Positions 24,521-35,801 of a stretch of DNA of 64,000 bases are shown here, piece after piece (within the stretch, counting starts at the first letter, position 1; every line of letters starts with the position of its first letter). The notes under the pieces were generated by a model. The model had not been told where the DNA came from. It worked only from the letters and a program-made list of their open reading frames with translations, and did not search any database. The position numbers and the translations under genes were made by a program. The stretch covers positions 34,515,318 through 34,579,317 of the forward strand of contig OY747716.1 in assembly GCA_963556495.2 (NCBI GenBank), read 5' to 3'. The DNA comes from Valencia hispanica (taxonomy: Eukaryota; Chordata; Actinopteri; Cyprinodontiformes; Valenciidae).

Positions 24521-27139
24521 CAGAGGGCTGTGGACAAGTCATTTCCTCAAAATCTGAGAGATTTGGAGAACTTTTGCAAGGAAGAGAGGGCAAATATTGT
24601 GAAGTCAAGATGTGGGATTCTGAAGAAGTTTGAATGCTGAAGTTAAATCATAAGGTGCTAAATCTATACACACTTGAGCAACACGGTTATTAAAGATTTT
24701 GTATATTTTTCCCCTAATAGGTTATTAGGTTAATACCTATTTAGCCATTTTTCAGTTGAATTGTAATAATAGCTCTTGCTTATGTGAAAAGTTTAGAATT
24801 TATTTATCATGGGCTGAGTAGTGTTGTCAGCGATGCTGTCTCATCTCTTTGTAAGGCAGAATGAACCAGCTCACCGTAAAAGGTATGGGACCTCCTCAGC
24901 CTGTCGAATTCTTCCGAGCAGGATCCACCGAAAATCTGCTTAAGCTTGTGTCGAGAAAAATTCATCTAGCTTCTGTCTGCCTTCTTCCAAAAATCTCACT
25001 CCGCTTCTTCTGACGGCTTGGCCCGACTGAGTAGCCCAGCATCCAGCCACAGACCCCCAGCCACTCCCTTTAACTTTGAACAGTTTTCTTTGACAACGTG
25101 CACTTGGTAACTGAGCTGGATAACCTTTAATAGCTTGTACAGTAAGATGCAGGAGTGTTGTTTTTTATAAAATTTGGCTAAAGAAAACCCATAAAACCTC
25201 CTATTTTTTGTTGAACACAGGCACCAAGATTTTTTACTACTATTGACGAACCCTTGAAAATGACAAGATTCATTCATTTGAAGGTCCAAAACTTCCATTA
25301 GAATTTTGATTGCCTCTTTAATTGCAAAGTTTAGCAGGTATAACACACAGTCGAGAAAAAGAAGAAAAAAGTAGATCACATTCAAAACATTCAAAATTCA
25401 ATTACATTCCAAAATACTTTTGATATAATAAATTTAAGTCGAGACAGAGAGAGGGGTTAGTACCCATCTTGGCAGTCCCTCCTGTGAAAATCCATTTGAG
25501 CATTGGATCAAAACCCTGTTGAAATCCAACATTCCCCACCTGGCTGTTGTAAATACCAGCAATCTAACAACTGATGATGATTGAAAACCCTCAGGAGCCC
25601 AAAAAAGGATAAATTCAACAAAAAATGGAACCTTGCTTATGGAAGTCCTCAAATTTAACAGAAATCTTGAACAGAAGCCCATAAAAAGGTAAATCCAACA
25701 AAAATGGAAACCAGTGTGATCAGCTATTTTGAGAGTCTGAATTTTGCTCACACATCACAGTTTAGCCATATCATGCCCATAGACTGTATATACAAGACCA
25801 TGCCCCTAACTTATGTGATTATTAAATTGTAAACATTTTTAAATGAATCATAATCTAAATCACAAAAGTTCACATCAAACATCACCTTGCTTCATGGTTA
25901 TAACTATAATTGTTCACAATTTTTCATTAGGTTTCTTCATTGAAAAATATATTTTTACTGTTAGGCTGCTGCTGAAATTACAAATCTACTTGTTTGGCCT
26001 CCCCTTCTCCTTTTCCCAAGTTACAACCAGCCTTGCACCTCAATACTTATCTCTTTTCTCTCAGCCTGGAACATTCCATCCTTATGCAAACATTATTACA
26101 CATTTCTATCTTAATATGGCCTCTTTTAAGATATATAACAATCATAATTGAAATAAAATATTTCATTGATTTTTCATTGATTAATGTCAAATCTAATTCT
26201 TTTTGATATTATTATTAATCTTTCCATTGACTGCTTCCAATTTCAACTTCAGTTTTATAGCCCAAACACCTTAGATCAACTTTTAGATCATTGCAGTTCT
26301 CTTGTGACTATAACTTCTTGTGATTAGATAGTGAAATAAAAGGATTAAAGTAGGGTCCGCACAAGGCGAATGCATAAGTATAATCTCATTGATTGTATTG
26401 AAGTTGTATTATGCTGTTAGTTTTAGTTTTTCTTTCAATTGTCAATTGTAAGGTTGACTTCGAAAAGCCTAAGCAGGGACTAGTCAACAATATAACCTTA
26501 AAATATAGGGCTTATTGACGGAACAACTGTTTCTTTTTAAACTAACACAGTTTTATGTCCTGCACCTGCTCAAGATAATTTAGACGAACACGGATATGCA
26601 GGCCTTACTCTTTCAATTGTTTAGCCTCTTTCACTGTTAAACCAAATTACCAGTATGGGATACTGAGATGATCTCTGGTTATTTTGACAGTAGGGACACT
26701 TACGAGAGCGACTATATGTATCAAATAAAATGATAGAAAATTGAAAAATGGGTCTTATTGATAAGTAATTAAAATGCATCATTTTGTAGCCAAGCTACAT
26801 TCGAAAAAATTTTATGAAATTTTTATGGCACAATTGCTGAACCATCTACTAAAGTTGTCTAATGAAGAACTGTATCCAATGAGATCTGACATCTGTTACA
26901 GGAACCTCAGCCGCGTCTTAGCTTATCTGTAGAGTAAAAGTTGTCATATTTATATAATAAGAAATTAATATTTCTTCTACAATAAACAAAAAAGCAAAAA
27001 AAAAATCACGGAGTGCTTCTTGGGTGTAGAAGGGGTGTAAATACCTCTGGTGCTCTTCAGTTGAGGGATTCACATAAAACTTGGGAGAGGGATCTGAGGA
27101 ACTCAAGAGGATGATGATTAAAAAGCCTTTATTGGTCCA

Positions 27140-28130
27140 TGGGTAGTTAGATAAAAACATGCCTACGCGTTTTAGCCACCAAGGCCTTTGTCAGTCAGCT
27201 CACTTCCTTTTAAAAAAGGTAATCAATGACAATTGCTCTGGTTGAGCAGGTAGGAAGTCACATGATCAGTATTTCCAACAATTGAATGACTGGCATAATG
27301 CCACAAAAAGGCTTCTACACATCATTAATCTAGATAAATTTGACAAATAAAGAAAAAGCATGTAACTCTGTACAAACATATAATGAATATTAGACTAGAT
27401 GGTAGATAGATACATTAATAATAAATAAAATGCACTTTCTACTCCAAGGTGTAAAAGTCAACAGAGCTTAAGGAAAATATGGTGATAAAAAAAAGGAGAG
27501 AAATCCATTTCTCCATCCAGACCTGGGTAACATGTAGCTTTCAATGTATAAAGTCAAAATGAGTCTCTTTGTAGACGTTTTTTTAGCCTATCACCCCCTC
27601 TAGTTGAGTTTCCAATTTGCTCTATACCTGATATCTTGAGTTTCAACTTTCGTGATTTGCATCTTTATAATGTACTGCCATAGGATATCGGGGATTTCCA
27701 GATCTTATTTCATGTTTATGCTCAGCAAGTCTTGATTTTAATCTGTGCTTAGTTCTCCCAGTATAAAAACAAACACATGGACATTCAAGTCTGTAAACTA
27801 CATATGACATATTGTAATGGATTACTGATATCTCTTTCTATGTCCTGAAGAGATATCAGTGAAAAAGTTGACATTAATCATATTGCTAGAATGATTACTG
27901 TGTCTACACTGATGGTTACCTTTTCTGTATATGGGGAAGATGACTTTTAACGAATATATCATTTATGGTTGGAGCTCGTCTGAAGCTGATGGTTGGAGCA
28001 TCTGGGAGGGCTTCCCTAAGAACACAGTTTCCCACTTTTCCCATGTCCCAATTTCTTCCAATAATTTGTTTAATTGTGTTTGCTTGATTACTGTATTGTC
28101 ACAAAATATACATGAATTTTGTTGATCTTT
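27140..28130 (-). mobile_element. Penelope-like retroelement relic
   Basis: On the - strand, near 27940-28015, ISFRRAP then TINDIFVKSHLP gives the block that precedes the endonuclease in Penelope-like elements. At 27660-27805 a stretch reads ECPCVCFYTGRTK then RLAEHKHEIRSG and YPMAVHY. This is the GIY-YIG-type endonuclease with its Cys pair, the Y-x-G of YIG and the downstream Arg and EH residues. A stop follows NHES and frames shift. Downstream (27160-27204) lies a hammerhead-like sequence. The reverse transcriptase core is not recognisable. Confidence 0.8.
27160..27204 (-). ncRNA. candidate degenerate hammerhead ribozyme of the Penelope-like element
   Basis: Minus-strand sequence has CTGACAAAGGCCTTGGTGGC followed by TAAAACGCG. 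The hammerhead core CTGATGA / stem II / GAAAC is matched with two changes in the first box and one in the second. Stem II (GGCC with GGCT) still pairs with one G-U. Penelope-like elements are known to carry such motifs in their terminal repeats, and the position 3' of the endonuclease fits. It is probably inactive. Confidence 0.5.
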
Positions 28131-28915
28131 CTCTTTAGGAGCAAACAGTTGTTCTCTAGGGAGGATAGATTTCTAGGATTTATTCTACAATAGCATAAAT
28201 CATGTAAAAAAAAAAAGAAGCTCTCAGTTTATCAGCTGCAGCTAAAAGTATGTTTTGCATTCTTCAAGCTTATCTTAAATAAATAACGGTTAATTATATG
28301 ATACATTTCAGCAGGACTGTTATACACCCAAATGTCCTATTTTTCCTTTTTTGTTTAAGTCAGCAAATTTTTCTTACAGAATTCTTTTTAATGTAATCAG
28401 TGACAGAACAAACGCTTGTCCCAAAAAGAAATTATAGAATAATCGCTGACTTAACGAACTTTGCAATAGGGGAAGAAATGATGACAGTTCTGGATTCTGT
28501 TGACATCAGAGCAAATTATTTCCCCATTGTAATAACTAGTGGTTGCTTTTATGCTTTTTGGTGGAGTCCATTAATAACCATGTTTAGAGAGTTTTAAATA
28601 TGGAGCTTCAGTTGGTTTTGCCATTGCGTAAACAGCAAAAAAGTAACAAAACCCCATTTTTTATGCTATTCTGTCCTCATTAACATAAACTACATGACTG
28701 ATGTTGACAAGAGCGAGGAGGGGGAGCACACCAGAAACACATTTAGTCTCAGAGCCCTGTGGTATTACACAACTGCACATTCAGCATAGATACATAGAGA
28801 AAAAAAAGGTATACTAAATAAGAAACCCTTTAAATAGATAATATAAACAAGTTACCAGCTAAACAACAAAAATGCATCATGTGATAGTGTCAAAGCTATT
28901 TGTAGCTAAAAGTAG

Positions 28916-29098
<183 letters not shown>

Positions 29099-29589
29099 TG
29101 ATCCCAAGCAGTTTTGTTTTTTTTGTTGTCTCACTCATTCTCTCAGACAAAATTGAGTTACTAGAACCTAACTAAATAGCTAAACTGCTGTTACACTGTT
29201 TTGTATCTTGCCATTTTTGCTCATGTTGAAAAACCTGTGTTAAGTGTGTCTAAACAGAATACATTAAGCAGATTTTGTCATGGTTTTAGATATCCATCTG
29301 ACCCACATGCATGAAACTCTCAGGAGACGAGAAAGATGGTATGAGTAGTAGTCCTGGGAGATTACTGACGAGAAATGGATTTTAACGGATGTCTCTTGCT
29401 GCCAAGCAAACCTTCTGTCCCAAGGAATACTGGGGTGCTGGTGTACTCCTGCGGTCTACAAGGAAAAAGGAAATCTGTTCTTGATGGTTACCAAAAAATG
29501 TTAGCCATATGGGAATGGTTCTGTGGGTTATGAGAAGGAATGATCTGCCATTCAAAGCTGAAACATGCAGTGGAGTGGAAAGGGGAACT

Positions 29590-29930
29590 GTAGATATTTT
29601 TTTTTGAGAGACGAGGGCTGAGTCAATCAGATACCGTTTACAACAGAACTCGAGCAGGACGAAGATATTAATAGAATCATGATTGAACTACCAAGTAGCA
29701 GGTAGTAAGAAACCGGGGATGTTTGGGGGTATTGAGTTGGTTCGTCAGTCTTCCCGGATCTACTGACGGACCCTCTCTTTTGGCCGGGTGGGGCAGAAGG
29801 TGATGAAATGATTAGGAGATCCACAGTAGATGCATTGGTTTGATTGTTGCTGGCATTGGCGTTCCTCCAGAGTGAGAGGGGTCCGACCAACCTGCATGGG
29901 CTCTGGCTCGGGGAGTTTGGCTTTTTATCC
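29590..29930 (-). mobile_element. Ty3/gypsy gag fragment with zinc knuckle
   Basis: Read on the - strand, a C-x2-C-x4-H-x4-C nucleocapsid zinc knuckle (about 29793-29834) follows a 'GRTPLTLEER' stretch, the usual order at the end of gag in fish Ty3/gypsy elements. A stop follows a few residues later. No LTR, protease or polymerase was recognised nearby. Only this piece survives. Confidence 0.6.
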
Positions 29931-30379
29931 CAGAGTGACTTTCCATCATATTTTGCAGTCTGAAGTACTTAATTAAAACATCCATATCACTTCTTCAATT
30001 TTCCTTGATTCCAGCTTGTTACAGTGAGATGTGGTCATTCAACATTTCAGGAGTTCCTTGTCAAAAGAATGAAAACGGCTTGAAAGAGGAATCTCGAGGA
30101 TGATTCTTTTGCAGATTTTAAATCCTCTAATAAGTGAAGTTGTCTCAGTCAGAATGCAGCCCAAACTGATGGATAAAAAAAGATGAGATATTTCATGAAG
30201 CCTGTTAAAAAAGGCACTTTGCTCTTTCTGTAATGTAAGATAATTGTTAATATTTTTAGTATGAAATATCAGATTTAGAAAAATACTAGCAATATAATGT
30301 GTAGCAAACACTTTATGAGCACATTTCCAAAATGTCATTTATAAATAAAATAAAGTAAAATAAAATTGTACACTGGAAT

Positions 30380-31300
30380 TTTTTCTAAGAATAATCACAA
30401 ACTTCAATGTATTTTATTGGGATTTTATATGACAGACAAACCTTAAGTAGAGCATGATTCTGAAGGGAAAAGAATATTATACTAGTAAAAAAAAAAAAAA
30501 AATTTCAAATAAAAAAATCGGACAAGTGTGTATTCATTATCCCTTGTACCACTAATTAAAATATACTAAAACCCCTGCCGTCCAGCAGCCACTAGATTTC
30601 TAAATAGAAATGAAATCTGATCACAGTATAAATCCAATGGTTTTGTGAAGGCATGAGAGGTTTGTTAGAGAACATCGGTGAACAAACAGCACCATAAAGA
30701 CTAAAGAACGCAGTAGACAGTTCAGGGATACAATTGTGGAGAAGTTGAAAGATGGGGGGGGATCAACTGCAAACCTACCAAGACTTGCTGGTCCACCGAA
30801 GCTGATGCCTAAACCAGAAATGTGGCAAAGTGGCTTGTAGTAACTCTGGAAGAACTGAAGTGATCAACAGCTCAGGTAGGAAAGTTTCTCCACTAGATAA
30901 CTGTTAGTCATGCACTGCTAAATCTGGACTTTTTTAAATTGTGAAACATGGTTGTGAACGTATGCTGTGTGGATGTTTTTCTAAAGCAGGTACAGGGAAG
31001 CTGGTTAGAGTTGATTGGAAGATGAATGGAACTAAATACAGTAAAATCCTGAAGAAAACTCTATTTGAAGTTTTTGAAAGACTTGAGACTGAAGTGGAGG
31101 TTCACCTTCCAGCAGGACGACAACTGAAAACATACAGCCAGAGCTAAAAAGGAATAGTTTTTATCAATGCACATTCATGCTTTAGAATGGTCCTGTCAAG
31201 TCCAGAGCTAAATCCAATTGTTATTACAAGATTTGGAAAAATAGTTTTACGTTTGATCTTACTGAGCCAGAGCTGTTTAGCAAAGAAAAATATGCAAAGC
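30380..31300 (+). mobile_element. Tc1-like transposon relic
   Basis: The 5' end near 30410 has TTCAATGTATTTTATTGGGA of the Tc1 terminal region. The body has 'GACTTGAGACTGAAGTGGAG', GTTCACCTTCCAGCAGGACG and ACATACAGCCAGAGCTA, the nucleotide form of the transposase block around RFTFQQDN. Then near 31200 it has the region before the final catalytic Glu. Frames are broken. An L2 tail begins at 31311. Confidence 0.65.
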
Positions 31301-31310
31301 GTCTTTTATA

Positions 31311-31880
31311 GCAAGGCAAGGCAGTTTTATTTCTATAGCACACTTTCAACAAGGTAGTTCAAGGTGCTTTACATGATTTGGGGATAAAGTAAAAACAGCA
31401 ATAAAGCAAAAAACACACAGCATATGACTCGTAAAAACATTACTCAAAAGCAGATGTGAATTTAAGATAAAATAAAAACAACAATACATGTAAACATGAC
31501 TCAAAGGTAGCTCTAATCAGATGGGTTTTTAGCCGTGCTTTAAAAGAACTCTTTTCAGTTGTCTGGAAGTTTGTTCCAGATAAGAGGAGCATAGAAACTG
31601 AAAGCTGCTTCTCCATGTTTGGTTCTAATTCTAGGGATGTTGAGTAGACTGGAATTAGAAGACCTGAGTAGTCTGAGGGGTTGGTATAGTGACAGTAGAT
31701 CTTCAACATACTTTGGCGCTAGGCCATTCCATGATTTATAAACTAGTGAACGTATTTTGGAGTCTATTCTCTGAGCTACAGGGAGCCAGTGTAGGGACTT
31801 TAGAACTGGGGTGATGTGCTCTACTTTCCTGGTTTTAGTGAGGACACAAGCAACCGCATTCTGGATCACCTGCAGCTGTA
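31311..31880 (-). mobile_element. 5'-truncated L2-like LINE
   Basis: The frame at 31555-31869 encodes the reverse transcriptase C-terminus: ACVLTKTRKVEHITPVLKS, LHWLPVAQRI, then FYAPLIWNKLPDN. The 3' end (31311-31390) has tandem GCAAG units and TATAGCACACTTTCAACAAG. It abuts the Tc1 relic to the left. Only the last 570 bp of the element are present. Confidence 0.85.
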
Positions 31881-32149
31881 TAATTGACTTTTTATTACGT
31901 TTTTATTTTAATTACTGCTGTTTTGTTAATGTTTTAGATGTACAAAGTTGGTGGATACATGCTAGGGATGTAGGATATTGGAAAATCTTAGGATGGCGAT
32001 AATATTGGTAAATATTATGACGACAACTTCAGCAATTTGCCTACTTTCTTCTTTCCCTCTTTCTCATTTGTGCTTCCTGGACTCTGAGACCTTTAGCATT
32101 TTGGGTAATGTCTTTTGTGTCCAGTGTGAGCATCTGCTGCTCTGAGACT

Positions 32150-32275
32150 ATGTCCAACTGGCTAAGTTTTTTTGTTTGGGGGGTGGGGTTGGTTATGTGG
32201 GGTCATTTTAATCTGTACAGCACAGATGCTATTTTGTATGAAAAGCACTTTGTAAATAAATTTGAAATAATGCAT
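32150..32275 (+). repeat. L2 3' end, same family as the 47-kb copy
   Basis: GTTATGTGGGGTCATTTTAA then 'TGTATGAAAAGCACTTTGTA' and AATAAATTTGAAA. This matches the reverse complement of 47358-47455, so it is a short sense-strand tail of that L2 family. Confidence 0.7.
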
Positions 32276-33519
32276 TAGCATATAAATTGGAAGTTCAATT
32301 GTTTTTTAATATAGTTGCTAACAAATATTCCACTCTAAACACACCTTTGCAATAAGAATATTGCAGACCCTGATGCTGCAGTGACTGTATATTTGTTATA
32401 TATTGTGCAACCTAGCAGCTGTAATGCTATTAAAAGTGGTTCTACAAAGTATCAATTCTTCACTATTACGTATGCTTTTGTATTGGTTTCTCACATGAAA
32501 TCCCAGTGAAAAACGTTGAGGTTTGTGGCTGTAACAGGACAAAATGTGATCAAGTTAATTGGCTATTCATATTTCTAAAAGCTAGAGTAAACTCCACTGA
32601 CAATAAACTAAAGCAGACCCTCTGTACCCCTCCTTTTCTATCTGTTATAAGTCTTATCCATCACTTCCTCATCACTGTCTCACGCTCTGCAGCAGACTGA
32701 CGGACCACCTTTGTGACCTTCTGCACAGAAGCTTATCAGACTTTAACCACGAAGGCAGTCAATCGATCCGAAGCCCAGCTAGCTGTCCATCAGTCAGCGT
32801 TCTGCTGATATGAAACAAGAACTTCACGGTCCGCTGTGCTGTGGAGGAGCCTTCATTAAAAATGTAAAAACATGTTTGATGAAGCATTCACAGCAGAGAT
32901 TAGCTGTTTATTCACAAATAAGGCTGTGTGAAAATTCACAGTGAAGGCGTAAAGCTTGGCTGTCTGATAATAATCTTTGTCACTTGTTTTTGTTGATTAG
33001 AATTTCTAAAAAAAGAAGAAATATGACAGGCGAAAACATGATTGTCACGTGCTCTGCTGGAAAATGAATAAAAATATGTCTCCATGGTCATTTAACAAAT
33101 CTTTAAAGTTCTGTTTTAACTGCCAATTATCTTCCAAAATGGGGTTTTGTGATCATTTATAAAAGAATTTTAAGACGTGAAGATCATCTGATGGAGAAAT
33201 GAATGTCTTTTTAGGAAGGTGTTTGTTCTCCACATTTAAAACAATGACAAAACATACTCGACTCCAGCTAATATTGTAAGAATTGTCGCTTTTCTATGAG
33301 TCTGACATTTTAATGTGACAAAGCAAGAGAATAATCATTTATAATTATGAAACTACTTTCATACGTAATTGCCATAATCTGCCATTTCATTGGTGTTCAT
33401 TTTCTGCTATTATTCATGATGATTCACTGCCATGGCCTGGTTACACTTTGTACATTTCTGGTGGATCACACAGCTTTTACATTTCTAAAATATATGTTGT
33501 TTCCAAAAATTTGATCAAA

Positions 33520-34500
33520 ATATGGTCATTGAGGAAGGTAGATTTTTTTTGTATTTTGTAAAGTCTTTACATGTTGATTTGGTTGGATGTTGTGGGTCAT
33601 TATCCAATTAAAATACCTAATGACTATCCATTTTAGGTTTCTGCCAGACTCCAATATATGTATGTTTAAAGCATTCTGGTATTTTAAAAAGTTCATGATG
33701 CCCTACACTCTAACAATGGTTCCAGAGGCTTTAGATGAGAAACAGGCCAACAGCATCTCATATCTTCCTCAGTACTTAGCAGAAGGGAAGATATGCTTTT
33801 GCACGCATTCATCCTTTTAGTTGTGACGGCCCAACTGGAGCTTTCTTGCAGAAAACATCTGTCTTAGTGTGAATTTACCATATCAAACTACCAGTTTGAG
33901 TCCCAGTAAGGTTTGGAAACTCAAGTTTATGTTTTTTCATAGTTGGACAGAAAAGGGTACCTCTTGGCATCCCTCCCTTCCCCTTCTGACTGATGCTTAA
34001 ATAGCATTTAATTGTCATTGTGGGGATTTGGTGACCCCAGAAGGCCACTGTTTGCTGCTGTTAGCTTTGTGGATTTATTTTACCTCCCTTACTATTCTCT
34101 TCACAGTTTATGATGGCAGGATAAACCTGGACTTAGTTCCAGTTTTATATTTTCGATTAATACTTTGATTGTAGATATGGGCATGCTTAGATGAGCAGAT
34201 AATTTCTTGTCACATTTTGCCTACTTTTGAAGAACAGTGAACAATTCGGCATTACTTGTACGTGTTTCTCTTGTCTTACACCATTTTGAAGAATGTCTTG
34301 ACAGAAATTGGCCTCTGTCAAATGTATGCTCACAGAATGAATAGATTACAAACTGGAAGCTGCAGTCATTGAAATCTGTTTTGTTAAAAATAGTTGCCAA
34401 AACTTGCTGTACAACTTTAGATACAGAAAAAACTACTTCAAATGTTTGTTTCTAAAGGTGGTTCCATAAACTATTAAATCATGGGTGTACTTTGTTTTTC
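33520..34500 (-). mobile_element. degenerate Tc1-like relic
   Basis: 33580-33810 contains 'GTGGGTCATTATCCA', TTCATGATGCCCTACACTCT and TAGATGAGAAACAGGCCAAC. These resemble the antisense of a fish Tc1-like transposase gene as I recall it. No frame of useful length survives. Confidence 0.4.
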
Positions 34501-35801
34501 AAAACTAGCTCTTTTCTGAAAAAAATCTTGATCTTGTTGTGTTTTTTACATCTGAGATTGAATTCAAATTGATCCTGATGTGTCGCACCTCAGAGCCTTT
34601 TTAATATGTTCTGATGCATAAAAATAAGCAGAGGGTGTACCTTTGTTTTATCATGATTGCATTTCACGGTTTCCTTTGTCCTATAAATTATGTTTTAACT
34701 CTTGGGTGATGATACTGTAAAAATATTGCTTTTTATTTAATGTGTTCAGACTGCGAGTCCTCCACACACAGCATGTGATTTATAGAAGCTGCGGTGCTAC
34801 CAGTCCACTCTTGCTCTACTATCTGTCAGCAAAGAAGCTGAATCTCATACTTACATTGAATAGGAAGGGTTCTGGCTGTGTAAAGGAAAAATTGATTGGC
34901 TGCTGTGTAAACAAACTTTTATTACCCTGGCAACCCGCCAAAAGGCTTTCACATCAATATGTTCTCCATAGTCCACCGTAAATCAAAGCGATGTTAAAAG
35001 TAATGCAAGGCCCACTCAAATTATACTTTTTAGACCTCTAAACTATATGTTTCTACTTTAGTAAATGCATGGATTTCCTTCGCAAACATGGGATGCGCTT
35101 AAATGAAGAAAACTGCTTTTGAACAAACAAACATGGATGAATTAAACTCTCTGTACGCATGGATACAGGCACATTTTGTTTCTACATCTCATTCATAGTG
35201 TAACTGAGAACACGTGAGGGAACACCAGACTCTTCACTTAAATGCCTTAACTTCAAAAATATGCTAATAGATGTAAATATGCCCTGCATGTGTGATTCCC
35301 ATCTCTGAATGATGAAAAAAAGTTTACATACATGCAGGTGACAGTGATAGTTGGCAATGCTCCTAAATGAGATTGTTGTGTGTAAAAACAGACTAGACAT
35401 GTTGAAATATTCTGTGTTCTTATTACTGAATGTTTTTATACCACTAACTTACACATATTTAGCGTAAACCAGTGGCTCTCAATTATTTTCTCTCCTGACA
35501 TAAGCACGATTACAAAATAACACAAGCCCATTCACACCAAAACACTCTTGTTAGTTTCTCCTTTTTCTTTTGTACCAGACATTGTATCATAAGGAGAGAT
35601 TAAGACAATATTCAGATCATTTTCAGAATTTATATATACTGCTATTACAAACATTAATGTATTTATCAGTTTAAAGGTTCACATGCCACATCATTATAAT
35701 CACTGTGCCTGTTTTACTTGTATTGTCCACTTGATGACGCAGTAGAGCAAATGAAGTACCATAAAGCATCGGCTCATGAGTCGACCCATAGGATGGAAAG
35801 C

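Noticed and set aside
25434..25751. 105-aa - strand frame with near-repeat AAATCCAACAAAAATGGAA units
   Set aside because: A short local near-duplication only (about 25606-25632 and 25686-25711), with no domain and no transposon ends.
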